Of a stretch of DNA of 64,000 nucleotides, positions 25,228 to 34,845 are shown one piece after another. The DNA lies in the NCBI RefSeq assembly GCF_051851555.1, contig NZ_JBPDVH010000001.1:248001-312000 (forward strand). The letters run 5' to 3'. Numbering within the stretch: the stretch's first letter is position 1; every line of letters begins with the position of its first letter. The notes under the pieces were generated by a model. The model ran no database searches. It was not told the origin of the DNA and was given only the letters and a program-made list of their open reading frames with translations. Source of the stretch: Lonepinella sp051851555. GTDB taxonomy: Bacteria; Pseudomonadota; Gammaproteobacteria; Enterobacterales; Pasteurellaceae. Position numbers and translations under genes: made by a program.

Positions 25228-25935
25228 ATCGAAAATTGGCAACGAGGCTTTGTGCTACACCGCCGAGCGTACAGTGAAACCAGTCTGTTGGTGGATTTAT
25301 TTACCGAAGAAACAGGGCGGTTGACGGTGTTGGCGAAAGGGGCAAGACGTAAACAGTCGGCGTGGAAAGGCGTGTTACAGCCGTTTACGCCGTTGTTGTT
25401 GCGTTGGTCGGGGAAAGGTGAGTTGAAAACCTTGACCAAAGCTGAACCTGCGGCGATTGCTCTTCCGTTGCAACAAACGGCGTTGTTTAGTGGCTTTTAT
25501 GTGAATGAATTGCTGTGTCGGGTGATCGAACAGGAAACGCCTAATCCGTTGTTATTTCAATATTATTTGCAATGTTTAATGGCATTGGCTCAAGCGGAAA
25601 ATGTCGAACCTGCGTTACGCACCTTTGAATTTCAGTTATTGCAGATTTTAGGTTATGGCGTGGATTTCGGGCATTGTGCAGGATCGGGTTTGCCCGTGGA
25701 CAGCGGAATGACCTATCAATATCGGGAAGAAAAAGGCTTTATTGCATCCTTGATTAAAAATAACCAAACCTTTTACGGACGCGATTTGTTAGCCTTTGAG
25801 CAGTTGATTTTTGATGATCCCGACGTATTAAAAGCTGCCAAACGCTTTACCCGAATGGCGTTAAAACCCTATTTAGGCAATAAACCGTTGAAAAGTCGGG
25901 AATTATTTTCGCAACAGATTTTGTATTTGAACTAG
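25228..25935 (+). CDS. recO: DNA repair protein RecO, probable non-canonical start codon
   Basis: RecO loads RecA with RecR at single-strand gaps. The product (about 235 residues from 25228) has the OB-fold N-terminus FVLHRRAYSETSLLVDLFTE, the AKGARR loop, the helical domain and zinc-site-like region GHCAGSGLP, and the C-terminal RFTRMALKPYLG. By alignment with E. coli RecO (MEGWQRAFVLH), the protein should begin just before ENWQRGFVLH. The codon there is ATC, preceded by another ATC, with GGAG five to eight bases upstream. No ATG, GTG or TTG lies between an in-frame stop at 25192 and a GTG at 25252, which would remove eight conserved residues. It is followed one base later by rlmD. Confidence 0.85.
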   Translation: MENWQRGFVLHRRAYSETSLLVDLFTEETGRLTVLAKGARRKQSAWKGVLQPFTPLLLRWSGKGELKTLTKAEPAAIALPLQQTALFSGFYVNELLCRVIEQETPNPLLFQYYLQCLMALAQAENVEPALRTFEFQLLQILGYGVDFGHCAGSGLPVDSGMTYQYREEKGFIASLIKNNQTFYGRDLLAFEQLIFDDPDVLKAAKRFTRMALKPYLGNKPLKSRELFSQQILYLN

Positions 25936-25936
25936 T

Positions 25937-27259
25937 ATGGCATTATTTTACACGCAACCCAAAAACCCAAAACCGCAAGAAAAAACACCGCACTTAACCC
26001 TTGATATTCAATCTCTGGATTATCAAGGCTTGGGTGTGGCGAAGCTGCAGGGCAAGACGTGGTTTGTAGAAAATGCGTTGCCTGATGAAACAGTGCAAGT
26101 TCGGGTAGTAGAAGAAAAACGGCAATATGGACGAGCGGTGGCGACCAACATTTTGCGAGCCAATCCTGAACGCCAATCGCCACAATGTGCGGTGTATCAA
26201 GCCTGTGGCGGCTGTCAAAGTCAGCATATTCCACTGGAAATGCAACGGCTTGCCAAACAGCAGGCGTTATTTTCACGGCTGGCAAAGTTGCAGCCACAAG
26301 GCCTTGAATTTATGCCGATGATCGTGGGCGAAGGTTGGCAATATCGCCGCCGAGTGCGGTTGAGTTTGAATGTGAATCCGAAAACCAAACAGCTGGAAAT
26401 GGGCTTTCGGCAAAAAAGTGCGGTGCAAATTGTCAATGTTTCGCAATGTGATGTGCTGGAGCCAGCGTTAGATCGCTTGCTCCCTAAATTACGAACTCTG
26501 TTAAATCAGTTTTCCCAACCCAAATTACTCGGGCATATTGAACTAACCGCCGCCGATAATGGTGTAGCAATGCTGTTGCGACATCGCCAAAATTTAAGCG
26601 AAAAAGACCGCACTTTGTTGTTGGCATTTGCTGAGCAAGAGCGGTTAATGCTGTTTGTGCAAGATGATGCGCAAATTCAGCAGGTCTTTGGCGAACCGCC
26701 GTTTTATCGCTTGGGGGAATTGTCGCTCCAGTTTGATATTCGGGATTTTATTCAAATTAACCGTGTGTTAAATCAGCAAATGGTGGCAACGGCGTTGGAT
26801 TGGTTGGAGCCAGAATCCAGCGATAATGTGTTAGATTTATTTTGCGGAATGGGCAATTTCACCTTGCCGATCAGCCAGTTAGTGCAGACTGTTGTTGGCG
26901 TGGAAGGCGTAGCGGAAATGGTGGCGAAAGCGCGTAAAAATGCGGAACAAAATGGCTGTCAGAATGTCCAATTTGAGCAAGGCAATTTGGATCAGCCGTT
27001 TTTAAATCAGCCTTGGGCGACAGTGCCGTTTAATAAAATTTTGCTCGATCCGCCCCGTAGCGGTGCCGCCTTTGCCATTGATGGGCTGTGCCAGTTGCAA
27101 GCGGAAAAAATACTCTATATTTCGTGCAATCCTGCCACCTTGGTACGAGATGCCGAAAAACTGTTGCAATCGGGCTACTGCTTGCGTAAAGTAGCGATGA
27201 TTGATATGTTTCCCCACACAGGACATTTGGAAAGTATCTCGCTGTTTGAGAAAAAATAA
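25937..27259 (+). CDS. rlmD: 23S rRNA (uracil-1939-C5)-methyltransferase RlmD
   Basis: RlmD is a SAM-dependent enzyme that makes m5U1939 in 23S rRNA. The 440-residue product has an N-terminal TRAM domain, the Fe-S cysteines C84, C90, C93 and C171, the SAM motif DLFCGMGNFTLPI, the DPPRSGA motif and the catalytic YISCNPATL cysteine. All hallmarks of the RumA subfamily are present. It starts one base after recO and is followed by relA 9 bases later, giving recO-rlmD-relA-dgkA as one likely operon, an order I recall from H. influenzae. Confidence 0.95.
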   Translation: MALFYTQPKNPKPQEKTPHLTLDIQSLDYQGLGVAKLQGKTWFVENALPDETVQVRVVEEKRQYGRAVATNILRANPERQSPQCAVYQACGGCQSQHIPLEMQRLAKQQALFSRLAKLQPQGLEFMPMIVGEGWQYRRRVRLSLNVNPKTKQLEMGFRQKSAVQIVNVSQCDVLEPALDRLLPKLRTLLNQFSQPKLLGHIELTAADNGVAMLLRHRQNLSEKDRTLLLAFAEQERLMLFVQDDAQIQQVFGEPPFYRLGELSLQFDIRDFIQINRVLNQQMVATALDWLEPESSDNVLDLFCGMGNFTLPISQLVQTVVGVEGVAEMVAKARKNAEQNGCQNVQFEQGNLDQPFLNQPWATVPFNKILLDPPRSGAAFAIDGLCQLQAEKILYISCNPATLVRDAEKLLQSGYCLRKVAMIDMFPHTGHLESISLFEKK

Positions 27260-27268
27260 GGAAAGATT

Positions 27269-29494
27269 ATGGTTGCGGTGCGTGGTTCTCATTTATTAAA
27301 TCCGAAGGATTTTAATATTCACCACTGGTGTGAAAATTTAGATTTGCCTGTGCAAATTGAACAGGATCTCACTAAGGCGTGGCAATACGCCCGAGCCAAT
27401 GCGGAACAGCTTTTCTTAAATAGTCATTGGTATCTGCGTGACGGCGTGGAAATGGTGGAAATTCTGCACAGTTTGAATATGGATGGCGACACTTTGCTTG
27501 CCGCAATGTTGTTCCCTGTGGTTCACGCCAAAATTGTTACGCTAGAGCAAGTCAAAGAAGATTTTGGTAGCAAAATCAGTAAATTAGTCAAAGGCGTGTT
27601 GGAGATGAACAACATTCGCCAACTCAACGCCAACCAATCCGATAATAATCTGCAAATTGACAATATCCGCCGTATGCTGTTGGCAATGGTGGACGATTTC
27701 CGTTGTGTAATCATTAAGTTAGCGGAACGTATTACCTATTTGCGTGATGCGGATAAACGTTATTCCAAAGCGGAAAAAATCGCCGCTGCCAAAGAATGTA
27801 GCAATATTTATGCTCCCCTTGCCAATCGGTTGGGGATCGGGCAGTTGAAATGGGAATTGGAAGATTATTGTTTCCGCAATTTGCAAACGGAGCAATATCG
27901 GATTATCGCCCATAAACTGGGCGAACGCCGTTTAGATCGTGAGCAATATATTCAGGATTTTGTGACTCAACTATCGGGCTATTTGCACGAAACCATTGAT
28001 ATGGTGGATGTGTACGGACGACCGAAGCATATTTACAGCATTTGGCGGAAAATGCAGAAAAAACATCTGGCGTTTGAAGGCTTGTACGACATTCGGGCGG
28101 TGCGGATTTTGGTGCAAAATTTGCAAGATTGTTACACCGCACTGGGCGTGGTACATACCCATTATCGCCATTTGCCCGAACAGTTTGATGATTATATTGC
28201 CAACCCGAAACCGAACGGTTATCAGTCTATTCACACCGTGGTGTTAGGCGAAGGTGATAAACCCATTGAAGTGCAAATCCGCACCCATCAAATGCACAAT
28301 GATGCGGAACTTGGGGTCGCTGCCCACTGGAAATACAAAGAAGGCACCACAGGATCGATGTCTGCCTACGAAGAAAAAATTTCGTGGTTACGCAAACTGT
28401 TAGCGTGGCAAGCGGATATTGTGGACAGCGGCGAAATGCTGGAAGAAATGCGGACGCAAGTGTTTGACGACCGTGTGTATGTGTTCACCCCGAAAGGCGA
28501 AGTGGTGGATTTGCCAACCGGTTCGACACCGTTGGATTTTGCCTACGCCATTCACAGCGATGTGGGACACCGTTGTATTGGGGCGAAAGTGGCAGGGCGG
28601 ATTGTGCCGTTTACCTACCAATTACAAATGGGCGATCAGCTGGAAATTATCACCCAGAAAAATCCCAACCCAAGCCGAGACTGGTTGAATCCAAATTCAG
28701 GTTTTACCCACACCGCCAAAGCTCGCTCCAAAATTATGGCGTGGTTTAAAAAGCTGGATCGGGATAAAAATATTCCGTTGGGTAAAGAGATGTTAGAAGC
28801 GGAACTTAACCGCTTAAACATCACCCTAAAACAGGCAGAACAATATGCCTTACCACGTTATAATTTGAAACAATTAGACGATTTATATAATGGTTTGGGC
28901 AACGGTGATATTAAATTGCACCAACTGATTAATTTCTTGCAAGGCAAATTGATTAAGCCAACAGCGGAGCAAGCTGATGAAGAAATCTTAAAACATGTTA
29001 GCCAAAAAAATAATCCAAAAAGTGCGGTCAATACTCAACAAAAATCCGAAGGCTATGTGGTGGTGAATGGTGTCGGCAATTTAATGCACCATATTGCTCG
29101 CTGTTGCCAACCGATCCCAGGCGATGAGATTGTGGGTTATATTACCCAAGGTCGAGGCATTTCCATTCACCGTACCGATTGTGAACAGCTGAAAAAACTC
29201 CGCCTAGCCAATGAAGAACGGGTGATAGATACCAGTTGGGGCAAAGAATTAAAAGGCAATTTCAGCATTAATATTCGGGTCATGGCAAGTGACCGCAATG
29301 GCTTGTTGCGTGATGTTACCACGGTGCTTGCCAATGATAAAATCAACGTCAGCGGCGTATCCACTCGCACCGACAAAAAACGCCAACTTGCCACCCTTGA
29401 TTTGGAATTAGAATTAAGTCACGTTGAGATGTTAAGCAAAGTGATTGCTCGCTTGGCTCAACTTGATGATGTGATTGATGTAAAACGTATTTAA
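27269..29494 (+). CDS. relA: GTP pyrophosphokinase RelA
   Basis: RelA makes (p)ppGpp on stalled ribosomes and so starts the stringent response. The 741-residue product has an N-terminal domain related to the SpoT hydrolase but without the HD metal motif (LLAAMLFPVVHAK), a synthetase domain (GRPKHIYSIWRKMQKK, FDDYIANPKPNGYQSIHTVV), a TGS domain (VYVFTPKGEVVDLP, GSTPLDFAYAIH) and C-terminal zinc-finger/ACT regions (HHIARCCQPIPGD). The lost HD motif marks it as RelA rather than SpoT. It is followed by dgkA after 12 bases. Confidence 0.97.
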   Translation: MVAVRGSHLLNPKDFNIHHWCENLDLPVQIEQDLTKAWQYARANAEQLFLNSHWYLRDGVEMVEILHSLNMDGDTLLAAMLFPVVHAKIVTLEQVKEDFGSKISKLVKGVLEMNNIRQLNANQSDNNLQIDNIRRMLLAMVDDFRCVIIKLAERITYLRDADKRYSKAEKIAAAKECSNIYAPLANRLGIGQLKWELEDYCFRNLQTEQYRIIAHKLGERRLDREQYIQDFVTQLSGYLHETIDMVDVYGRPKHIYSIWRKMQKKHLAFEGLYDIRAVRILVQNLQDCYTALGVVHTHYRHLPEQFDDYIANPKPNGYQSIHTVVLGEGDKPIEVQIRTHQMHNDAELGVAAHWKYKEGTTGSMSAYEEKISWLRKLLAWQADIVDSGEMLEEMRTQVFDDRVYVFTPKGEVVDLPTGSTPLDFAYAIHSDVGHRCIGAKVAGRIVPFTYQLQMGDQLEIITQKNPNPSRDWLNPNSGFTHTAKARSKIMAWFKKLDRDKNIPLGKEMLEAELNRLNITLKQAEQYALPRYNLKQLDDLYNGLGNGDIKLHQLINFLQGKLIKPTAEQADEEILKHVSQKNNPKSAVNTQQKSEGYVVVNGVGNLMHHIARCCQPIPGDEIVGYITQGRGISIHRTDCEQLKKLRLANEERVIDTSWGKELKGNFSINIRVMASDRNGLLRDVTTVLANDKINVSGVSTRTDKKRQLATLDLELELSHVEMLSKVIARLAQLDDVIDVKRI

Positions 29495-29506
29495 AAGAGA
29501 AATTTC

Positions 29507-29866
29507 ATGACCGACAAAACCACGGGATTCACCCATTTAATTAATTCCACTCGCTATTCCTTGCAAGGCTTAAAAAGTGCGGTGCAAAACGAAGCCGCTT
29601 TTCGCCACGAACTCTTTTTAGGCATTTTTATCGTACCGTTGGCGTTTTGGCTGGCAAAAGATAAAGTTGAACTGGCATTTATGCTGGGATCTTATTTGAT
29701 TGTGTTAGTAGCAGAATTGCTCAACAGTGCGGTGGAATGTGCCATTGATCGTATTGGCACTGAACGCCACGAGTTATCAGGCAGAGCCAAAGATCAAGGC
29801 TCCGCAGCGGTGTTTGTGGCGATTGTGAATTTTGTGGTGGTTTGGGCATTGATGATTTTGGGATAG
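29507..29866 (+). CDS. dgkA: Diacylglycerol kinase DgkA
   Basis: This small inner-membrane kinase (119 residues) phosphorylates diacylglycerol to phosphatidic acid, recycling lipid released during periplasmic glucan or LPS decoration. It has three transmembrane helices. The conserved NEAAFRHEL segment, LVAELLNSAVECAIDRIG and SGRAKDQGSAAVF carry the active-site residues. It is the last gene of the recO-rlmD-relA-dgkA run. Confidence 0.95.
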   Translation: MTDKTTGFTHLINSTRYSLQGLKSAVQNEAAFRHELFLGIFIVPLAFWLAKDKVELAFMLGSYLIVLVAELLNSAVECAIDRIGTERHELSGRAKDQGSAAVFVAIVNFVVVWALMILG

Positions 29867-29871
29867 ATAAT

Positions 29872-29898
29872 AGGGCGGACCCGTCCCCCGTCCGCCCT
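29872..29898. terminator. Strong GC-rich palindrome between dgkA and the O-antigen-ligase-like gene
   Basis: AGGGCGGAC (29872-29880) pairs perfectly with GTCCGCCCT (29890-29898) around CCGTCCCCC. There is no T run on either side, so it may be a repeat element as much as a terminator. The genes converge here. Confidence 0.6.
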
Positions 29899-29909
29899 AC
29901 CCTTTGGCC

Positions 29910-31163
29910 TTATTCTTGTTTCAACTGCTCTTTTAACGCCCCATAAAAAATCATTGTCACCAGAAAATAAAAAATGGTGCCTGAATTATGGGCAAAGAAA
30001 CCTTGGCTTAAACCATAGAAGATCACTGAAATAATATGAATGGTGCCCAAAAGTGCGGTTAATTTTATCGTGGCATGTTGTGAGGCAGTGTGTTTCCAAA
30101 AGTAACGCAATGGAATCAATAAAATCCCCAACAAGGCGAGTAATCCTAAAATACCACGTTTAGAAAGATCATCTAAATATTGATTATGGGCGTGAGTAAA
30201 ATGACCAACGATAGGGTTCACTAATTTTTGTTTGGCTTGTTCTTTACGCTGTTGGTTACTGCCCTCAGCTCCCCAACCTAATAGTGGTTTTTCTTTCGCC
30301 ATTAACACCGCACTTTTCCACATATCAAATCTTGCACCTAGCGAAGTGCTAGTATTATTTTTATCCATATAAACGGTAATATCATGTTCCATTTGTTGAA
30401 TACGTTGGGTAATTCTGGTTTGTGGGATCATCACAGCGACGGCAATTAACAGCACTAAAATAGTAGAAACTATGCCAATCACTTTTTTAGATACCTGTTT
30501 ACGATAAACCCAAAAGATCACCACAAGAATAACAGGCACGCCAACCCAACCACCACGAGCGGTAGAAAGTAAACTGGCTAAAATACCGCATAATGAGGCG
30601 ATAAAGCAAAGTGCGGTTAATTTTGTGTGTTTTTTATAAGCAAAATATAAGGCAATAGCAAAGCTAAACATACCTAATGACATGGCCATATCACCCGCTT
30701 GAATCTGCATTTGGTACTGAAATGCTCTCACATAATGCAACACAAAACGATGCGTCAATGCCACAATGCCAGCAAGGGTGGCACCGATTGGAATACAAGT
30801 TAATAATACGGTTAATTTGGGTGGGTATTTGATAAATAATAAAATCAACGGTAACACCAATAAGGCTCGGCTTGGATTATCCAGTTCGCTCATTTTGCCA
30901 CCATTAACAAGTAGTGATAGCAAAAAGACCAACACATAAAACACGAAACTGACGGTTATCCATTTATCTTGTGTTATGAAATTTGCTTTTTGTTTTTTTA
31001 CCACATGATAAATAGCAAAAATAATGCCTATTGCCACTAATAAGGCAAACCCGATATTATGCGAGCCTTTAAACAGTAAAACCGTCAGAAAAAATAGCCC
31101 AACACTTGCATTGGTTAACGTCAGTATTTTATTCTGCTTAATAAAATCCAGTGATAAATTCAT
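29910..31163 (-). CDS. O-antigen ligase family membrane protein (WaaL/Wzy_C type)
   Basis: This is a 417-residue inner-membrane protein with about 12 hydrophobic segments. The periplasmic loop contains KPLLGWGAEGS and the ligase-type HFTHAHNQYLDDLSKRGILGL, typical of the Wzy_C family that ligates or polymerises O-antigen or other glycans onto lipid A-core. Many Haemophilus strains lack a classical O-antigen, so the acceptor or donor could be another sugar. No other glycan genes stand next to it here. Confidence 0.8.
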   Translation of the reverse strand: MNLSLDFIKQNKILTLTNASVGLFFLTVLLFKGSHNIGFALLVAIGIIFAIYHVVKKQKANFITQDKWITVSFVFYVLVFLLSLLVNGGKMSELDNPSRALLVLPLILLFIKYPPKLTVLLTCIPIGATLAGIVALTHRFVLHYVRAFQYQMQIQAGDMAMSLGMFSFAIALYFAYKKHTKLTALCFIASLCGILASLLSTARGGWVGVPVILVVIFWVYRKQVSKKVIGIVSTILVLLIAVAVMIPQTRITQRIQQMEHDITVYMDKNNTSTSLGARFDMWKSAVLMAKEKPLLGWGAEGSNQQRKEQAKQKLVNPIVGHFTHAHNQYLDDLSKRGILGLLALLGILLIPLRYFWKHTASQHATIKLTALLGTIHIISVIFYGLSQGFFAHNSGTIFYFLVTMIFYGALKEQLKQE

Positions 31164-31196
31164 TTATTCATTTTCCCCTAAAATCACCATAAAAAA

Positions 31197-31231
31197 ACCG
31201 CACTTCGCTCAATAATTAGCAAAAGTGCGGT
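31197..31231. terminator. Inverted pair of uptake signals in a hairpin
   Basis: ACCGCACTT (31197-31205) pairs with AAGTGCGGT (31223-31231). It lies between the fba end and the start of the O-antigen-ligase-like gene, and probably ends the pgk-fba transcript. Confidence 0.65.
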
Positions 31232-31255
31232 GATATTTTAGCGTATTTTACGTAA

Positions 31256-32332
<1,077 letters not shown>

Positions 32333-32368
32333 TTTGTTTTTTCCTTATTTAAATTTGAATTTTTTACC

Positions 32369-32402
32369 CTCACCCTAGCCCTCTCCCAAGGGGAGAGGGG
32401 AC
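32369..32402. repeat. GC-rich palindromic intergenic repeat (copy B)
   Basis: ACCCTCACCCTAGCCCTCTC is followed by CCAAGGGGAGAGGGG. It is in opposite orientation to copy C 50 bases away, so the pgk-fba spacer can form a long hairpin. Confidence 0.8.
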
Positions 32403-32449
32403 GAGATCGGAAGTTTAAAAATTTCTCATTTTTTCACCGCACTTTTCCC

Positions 32450-32482
32450 CTCTCCCTTTGGGAGAGGGGCAGGGGTGAGGGT
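32450..32482. repeat. GC-rich palindromic intergenic repeat (copy C)
   Basis: CCCCTCTCCCTTTGGGAGAG is followed by GGGCAGGGGTGAGGG. It is an inverted partner of copy B, with an uptake signal near 32437 between them. Confidence 0.8.
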
Positions 32483-32491
32483 TTAAATTAA

Positions 32492-33664
32492 TTAACCGTT
32501 CGCACGTTTTTCTAAAATTTCTACCGCAGGTAACACTTTGCCTTCTACGAATTCTAAGAACGCACCGCCACCAGTTGAGATGTAAGAAATTTTATCTTTA
32601 ATACCGAATAAATCAATCGCTGCTAATGTATCACCACCACCTGCAATAGAGAATGCACCGTTTGCAGTAGCCTCAGCAATCGCATTGGAGATTACTTCGG
32701 TGCCTTTACGGAAATTAGGGAACTCAAATACACCTACTGGACCGTTCCAAAGAATCGTTTTTGATGCTTTGATGATTGCAGCTAATTCTTCTGCTGTTTT
32801 GTCACCAATATCGAAGATAGATTCATCTGCTTGAACCGCATCTACTGATTTTTCAGTGGCTGGAGCCGTTTCAGAGAATTCAGTACCCACACGCACATCC
32901 ACTGGCACAGGGATTTTGGTTTGTTTAGCTAAACGTTGAGCTTCAGGAATTAAATCTTCTTCGTAAAGCGATTTACCCACGGCTTTGCCTTCGGCAGCAA
33001 TAAAGGTATTAGCGATACCACCACCCACAATAATTTGGTCAGCGATTTTTGAAAGGCTATCTAACACGGTTAATTTTGTCGATACTTTTGAACCACCCAC
33101 AATGGCTAACATTGGGCGTTGTGGTTCTTTTAAAGCTTTGCCTAAGGCATCTAATTCTGCCGCTAATAATGGGCCAGCACAAGCCACTGGTGCATATTCT
33201 GCCACGCCATAGGTTGAGGCTTGGGCACGGTGAGCGGTACCGAAAGCGTCCATCACGAATACATCACAAAGTGCGGCGTATTTTTTGCCTAATTCAGGAT
33301 CGTTTTTCTTCTCACCTTTGTTAATACGCACGTTTTCTAATACCACGACTTCGTTTGCATTCACTTCAACACCGTCTAAGTAATCACGCACTAAACGTAC
33401 TGGCACATCTAATGCTTTGTTTAAGTAATCTACAACGGGTTGTAATGAAGAAGCTTCATCAAATTCGCCCTCGGTTGGACGACCTAAGTGAGAAGTCACC
33501 ATGACTTTCGCCCCTTTTTCTAAGGCGAATTTTAAGGTTGGAATGGTGGCACGAATACGTGCATCCGATGTCACCTTGCCGTCTTTGACTGGCACATTAA
33601 GATCGGCACGGATAAAAAGACGTTTACCGGCTAAATCAAGGTCTGTCATTTTGATTACTGACAT
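32492..33664 (-). CDS. pgk: Phosphoglycerate kinase
   Basis: This glycolytic enzyme transfers phosphate from 1,3-bisphosphoglycerate to ADP. The 390-residue product has RADLNVPVKDG, the substrate-binding TSHLGRPTEG, the hinge and nucleotide segments AIVGGSKVSTKL and ILWNGPVGVFE, and GGGDTLAAI near the C-terminus. It is complete. It is the first gene of the pgk-fba pair, with a good upstream promoter at 33712-33740. Confidence 0.97.
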   Translation of the reverse strand: MSVIKMTDLDLAGKRLFIRADLNVPVKDGKVTSDARIRATIPTLKFALEKGAKVMVTSHLGRPTEGEFDEASSLQPVVDYLNKALDVPVRLVRDYLDGVEVNANEVVVLENVRINKGEKKNDPELGKKYAALCDVFVMDAFGTAHRAQASTYGVAEYAPVACAGPLLAAELDALGKALKEPQRPMLAIVGGSKVSTKLTVLDSLSKIADQIIVGGGIANTFIAAEGKAVGKSLYEEDLIPEAQRLAKQTKIPVPVDVRVGTEFSETAPATEKSVDAVQADESIFDIGDKTAEELAAIIKASKTILWNGPVGVFEFPNFRKGTEVISNAIAEATANGAFSIAGGGDTLAAIDLFGIKDKISYISTGGGAFLEFVEGKVLPAVEILEKRANG

Positions 33665-33711
33665 AATATTTCCTCTTTATGTTAAAAATAATAAAACTGT
33701 ACATCCGCCCT

Positions 33712-33740
33712 ATTATAGCGAGATCTGAATGCTATTGTAA
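33712..33740 (-). promoter_or_regulatory. Probable sigma-70 promoter of pgk-fba
   Basis: On the minus strand, -35 TTACAA (33740-33735) and -10 TATAAT (33717-33712) are separated by 17 bases, about 48 bases before the pgk start. Confidence 0.65.
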
Positions 33741-33765
33741 CTGCTTTAGATCAAATTATTGTCAG

Positions 33766-34518
33766 TTATTTGCAATCTATCACTTGCCAATTTAAATCAT
33801 AACAAATAAATAATTCCGCACGACTTGCCCCTAAATAAGCATTTTTTAACGCTGGATTATGTTGTTTCATCCAACGGAACAGCTCTTTTTTGCTTAATTG
33901 TTGCGTCGGTAAGGTTAAACTGCGGTATAAATCTTGCTGTTTTTTAAAATATTGTTCGGCAGAATCAAAGGCACAGGCACCGTGTTTTTCCCATTCGCCT
34001 TGCAGTAAATTCGGGCTAGGGCTGTCGCTTAAATAGTTTTGAATGATCGTATAATCCACTGCTGGCAAATCCCCTTGGCAAAATCTTGGGTGATCACTGG
34101 TGCTATGTGCGTGAGCATTTTGTGGCCATAAACCATGAATCACCCAGCCATATTGTTGTTGCGTACCACATTGCAGTTGAGCCGATTGAGGCAGATTGTT
34201 GCCATATTTCTCTTGCTGACTGTCACAAAAAGCCGGTGACCAAGATAAAGCGAGCATGTAATAATCGGTTTTCGCCTGTTTATTCGGACCAATCGCATCA
34301 TGACGCATAATAAAATCGTAGTCCGTTTGCACCGCACTTTGATGATGATTGGTTGAATTCTGGTTGTTTGAGTGTTGTTTTTGGGTTTGTTGAGTGGATG
34401 TGTTTCCTGTTGGCAAGGATTGAGCCCCACTTTTAAACCAATCCATGGCAAAATAAATCACCAAACCGATCAAGATAACGCCTAATTGAAGAAGTTGTTT
34501 CTGCTGTTTTTGTTTCAT
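33766..34518 (-). CDS. RNase T2 family ribonuclease, membrane-anchored or secreted
   Basis: This 250-residue T2-family endoribonuclease is of the same broad family as E. coli RNase I. An N-terminal hydrophobic segment (residues 9-25) acts as signal or anchor. A Q/N/S/T-rich linker follows (about 35-65), and then the catalytic domain. Both family motifs are present: WVIHGLWPQN with H128, and GEWEKHGAC with E175, K178 and H179. Paired cysteines suit a periplasmic protein. The gene is divergent from yfhL. Confidence 0.93.
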   Translation of the reverse strand: MKQKQQKQLLQLGVILIGLVIYFAMDWFKSGAQSLPTGNTSTQQTQKQHSNNQNSTNHHQSAVQTDYDFIMRHDAIGPNKQAKTDYYMLALSWSPAFCDSQQEKYGNNLPQSAQLQCGTQQQYGWVIHGLWPQNAHAHSTSDHPRFCQGDLPAVDYTIIQNYLSDSPSPNLLQGEWEKHGACAFDSAEQYFKKQQDLYRSLTLPTQQLSKKELFRWMKQHNPALKNAYLGASRAELFICYDLNWQVIDCK

Positions 34519-34526
34519 TTTTAACC

Positions 34527-34555
34527 TTTAAATTTATGTAAAAATTGGCTATAAT
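34527..34555 (+). promoter_or_regulatory. Probable promoter of the yfhL-type ferredoxin gene
   Basis: TTTAAA (34527-34532) and TATAAT (34550-34555) are separated by 17 bases, about 28 bases before the ATG. Confidence 0.5.
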
Positions 34556-34583
34556 CGCCCACTTTTAAACTTACGAGAATGTT

Positions 34584-34844
34584 ATGGCGTTACTCATCAC
34601 TGATAAATGCACGAATTGCGATATGTGTCTGCCGGAATGTCCGAATGATGCGATCTCTATTGGTGATGATATTTACGAAATCGATCCCAATCTTTGCACC
34701 GAATGTGTCGGACATTATGACACCCCAACGTGCCAAAAAGTTTGCCCAATCACGAAATGTATTATTCTCGATCCCGAGCATCTGGAAACCCAAGAAGAAC
34801 TTTGGGAACGTTTTGTGTTAATTCATCATGCGGATAAATTGTAA
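34584..34844 (+). CDS. yfhL: YfhL-family 4Fe-4S ferredoxin
   Basis: This 86-residue 2[4Fe-4S] ferredoxin is of the Alvin/YfhL type. The first cluster motif is CTNCDMCLPECP. The second is C-T-E-C with the characteristic insertion before C-Q-K-V-C-P, plus an extra cysteine in ITKCI. YfhL proteins have an extended C-terminal helix, seen here as EHLETQEELWERF. The redox partner is unknown from context; the gene lies between RNase T2 (divergent) and the YfiF-like gene (convergent). Confidence 0.93.
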   Translation: MALLITDKCTNCDMCLPECPNDAISIGDDIYEIDPNLCTECVGHYDTPTCQKVCPITKCIILDPEHLETQEELWERFVLIHHADKL

Positions 34845-34845
34845 T

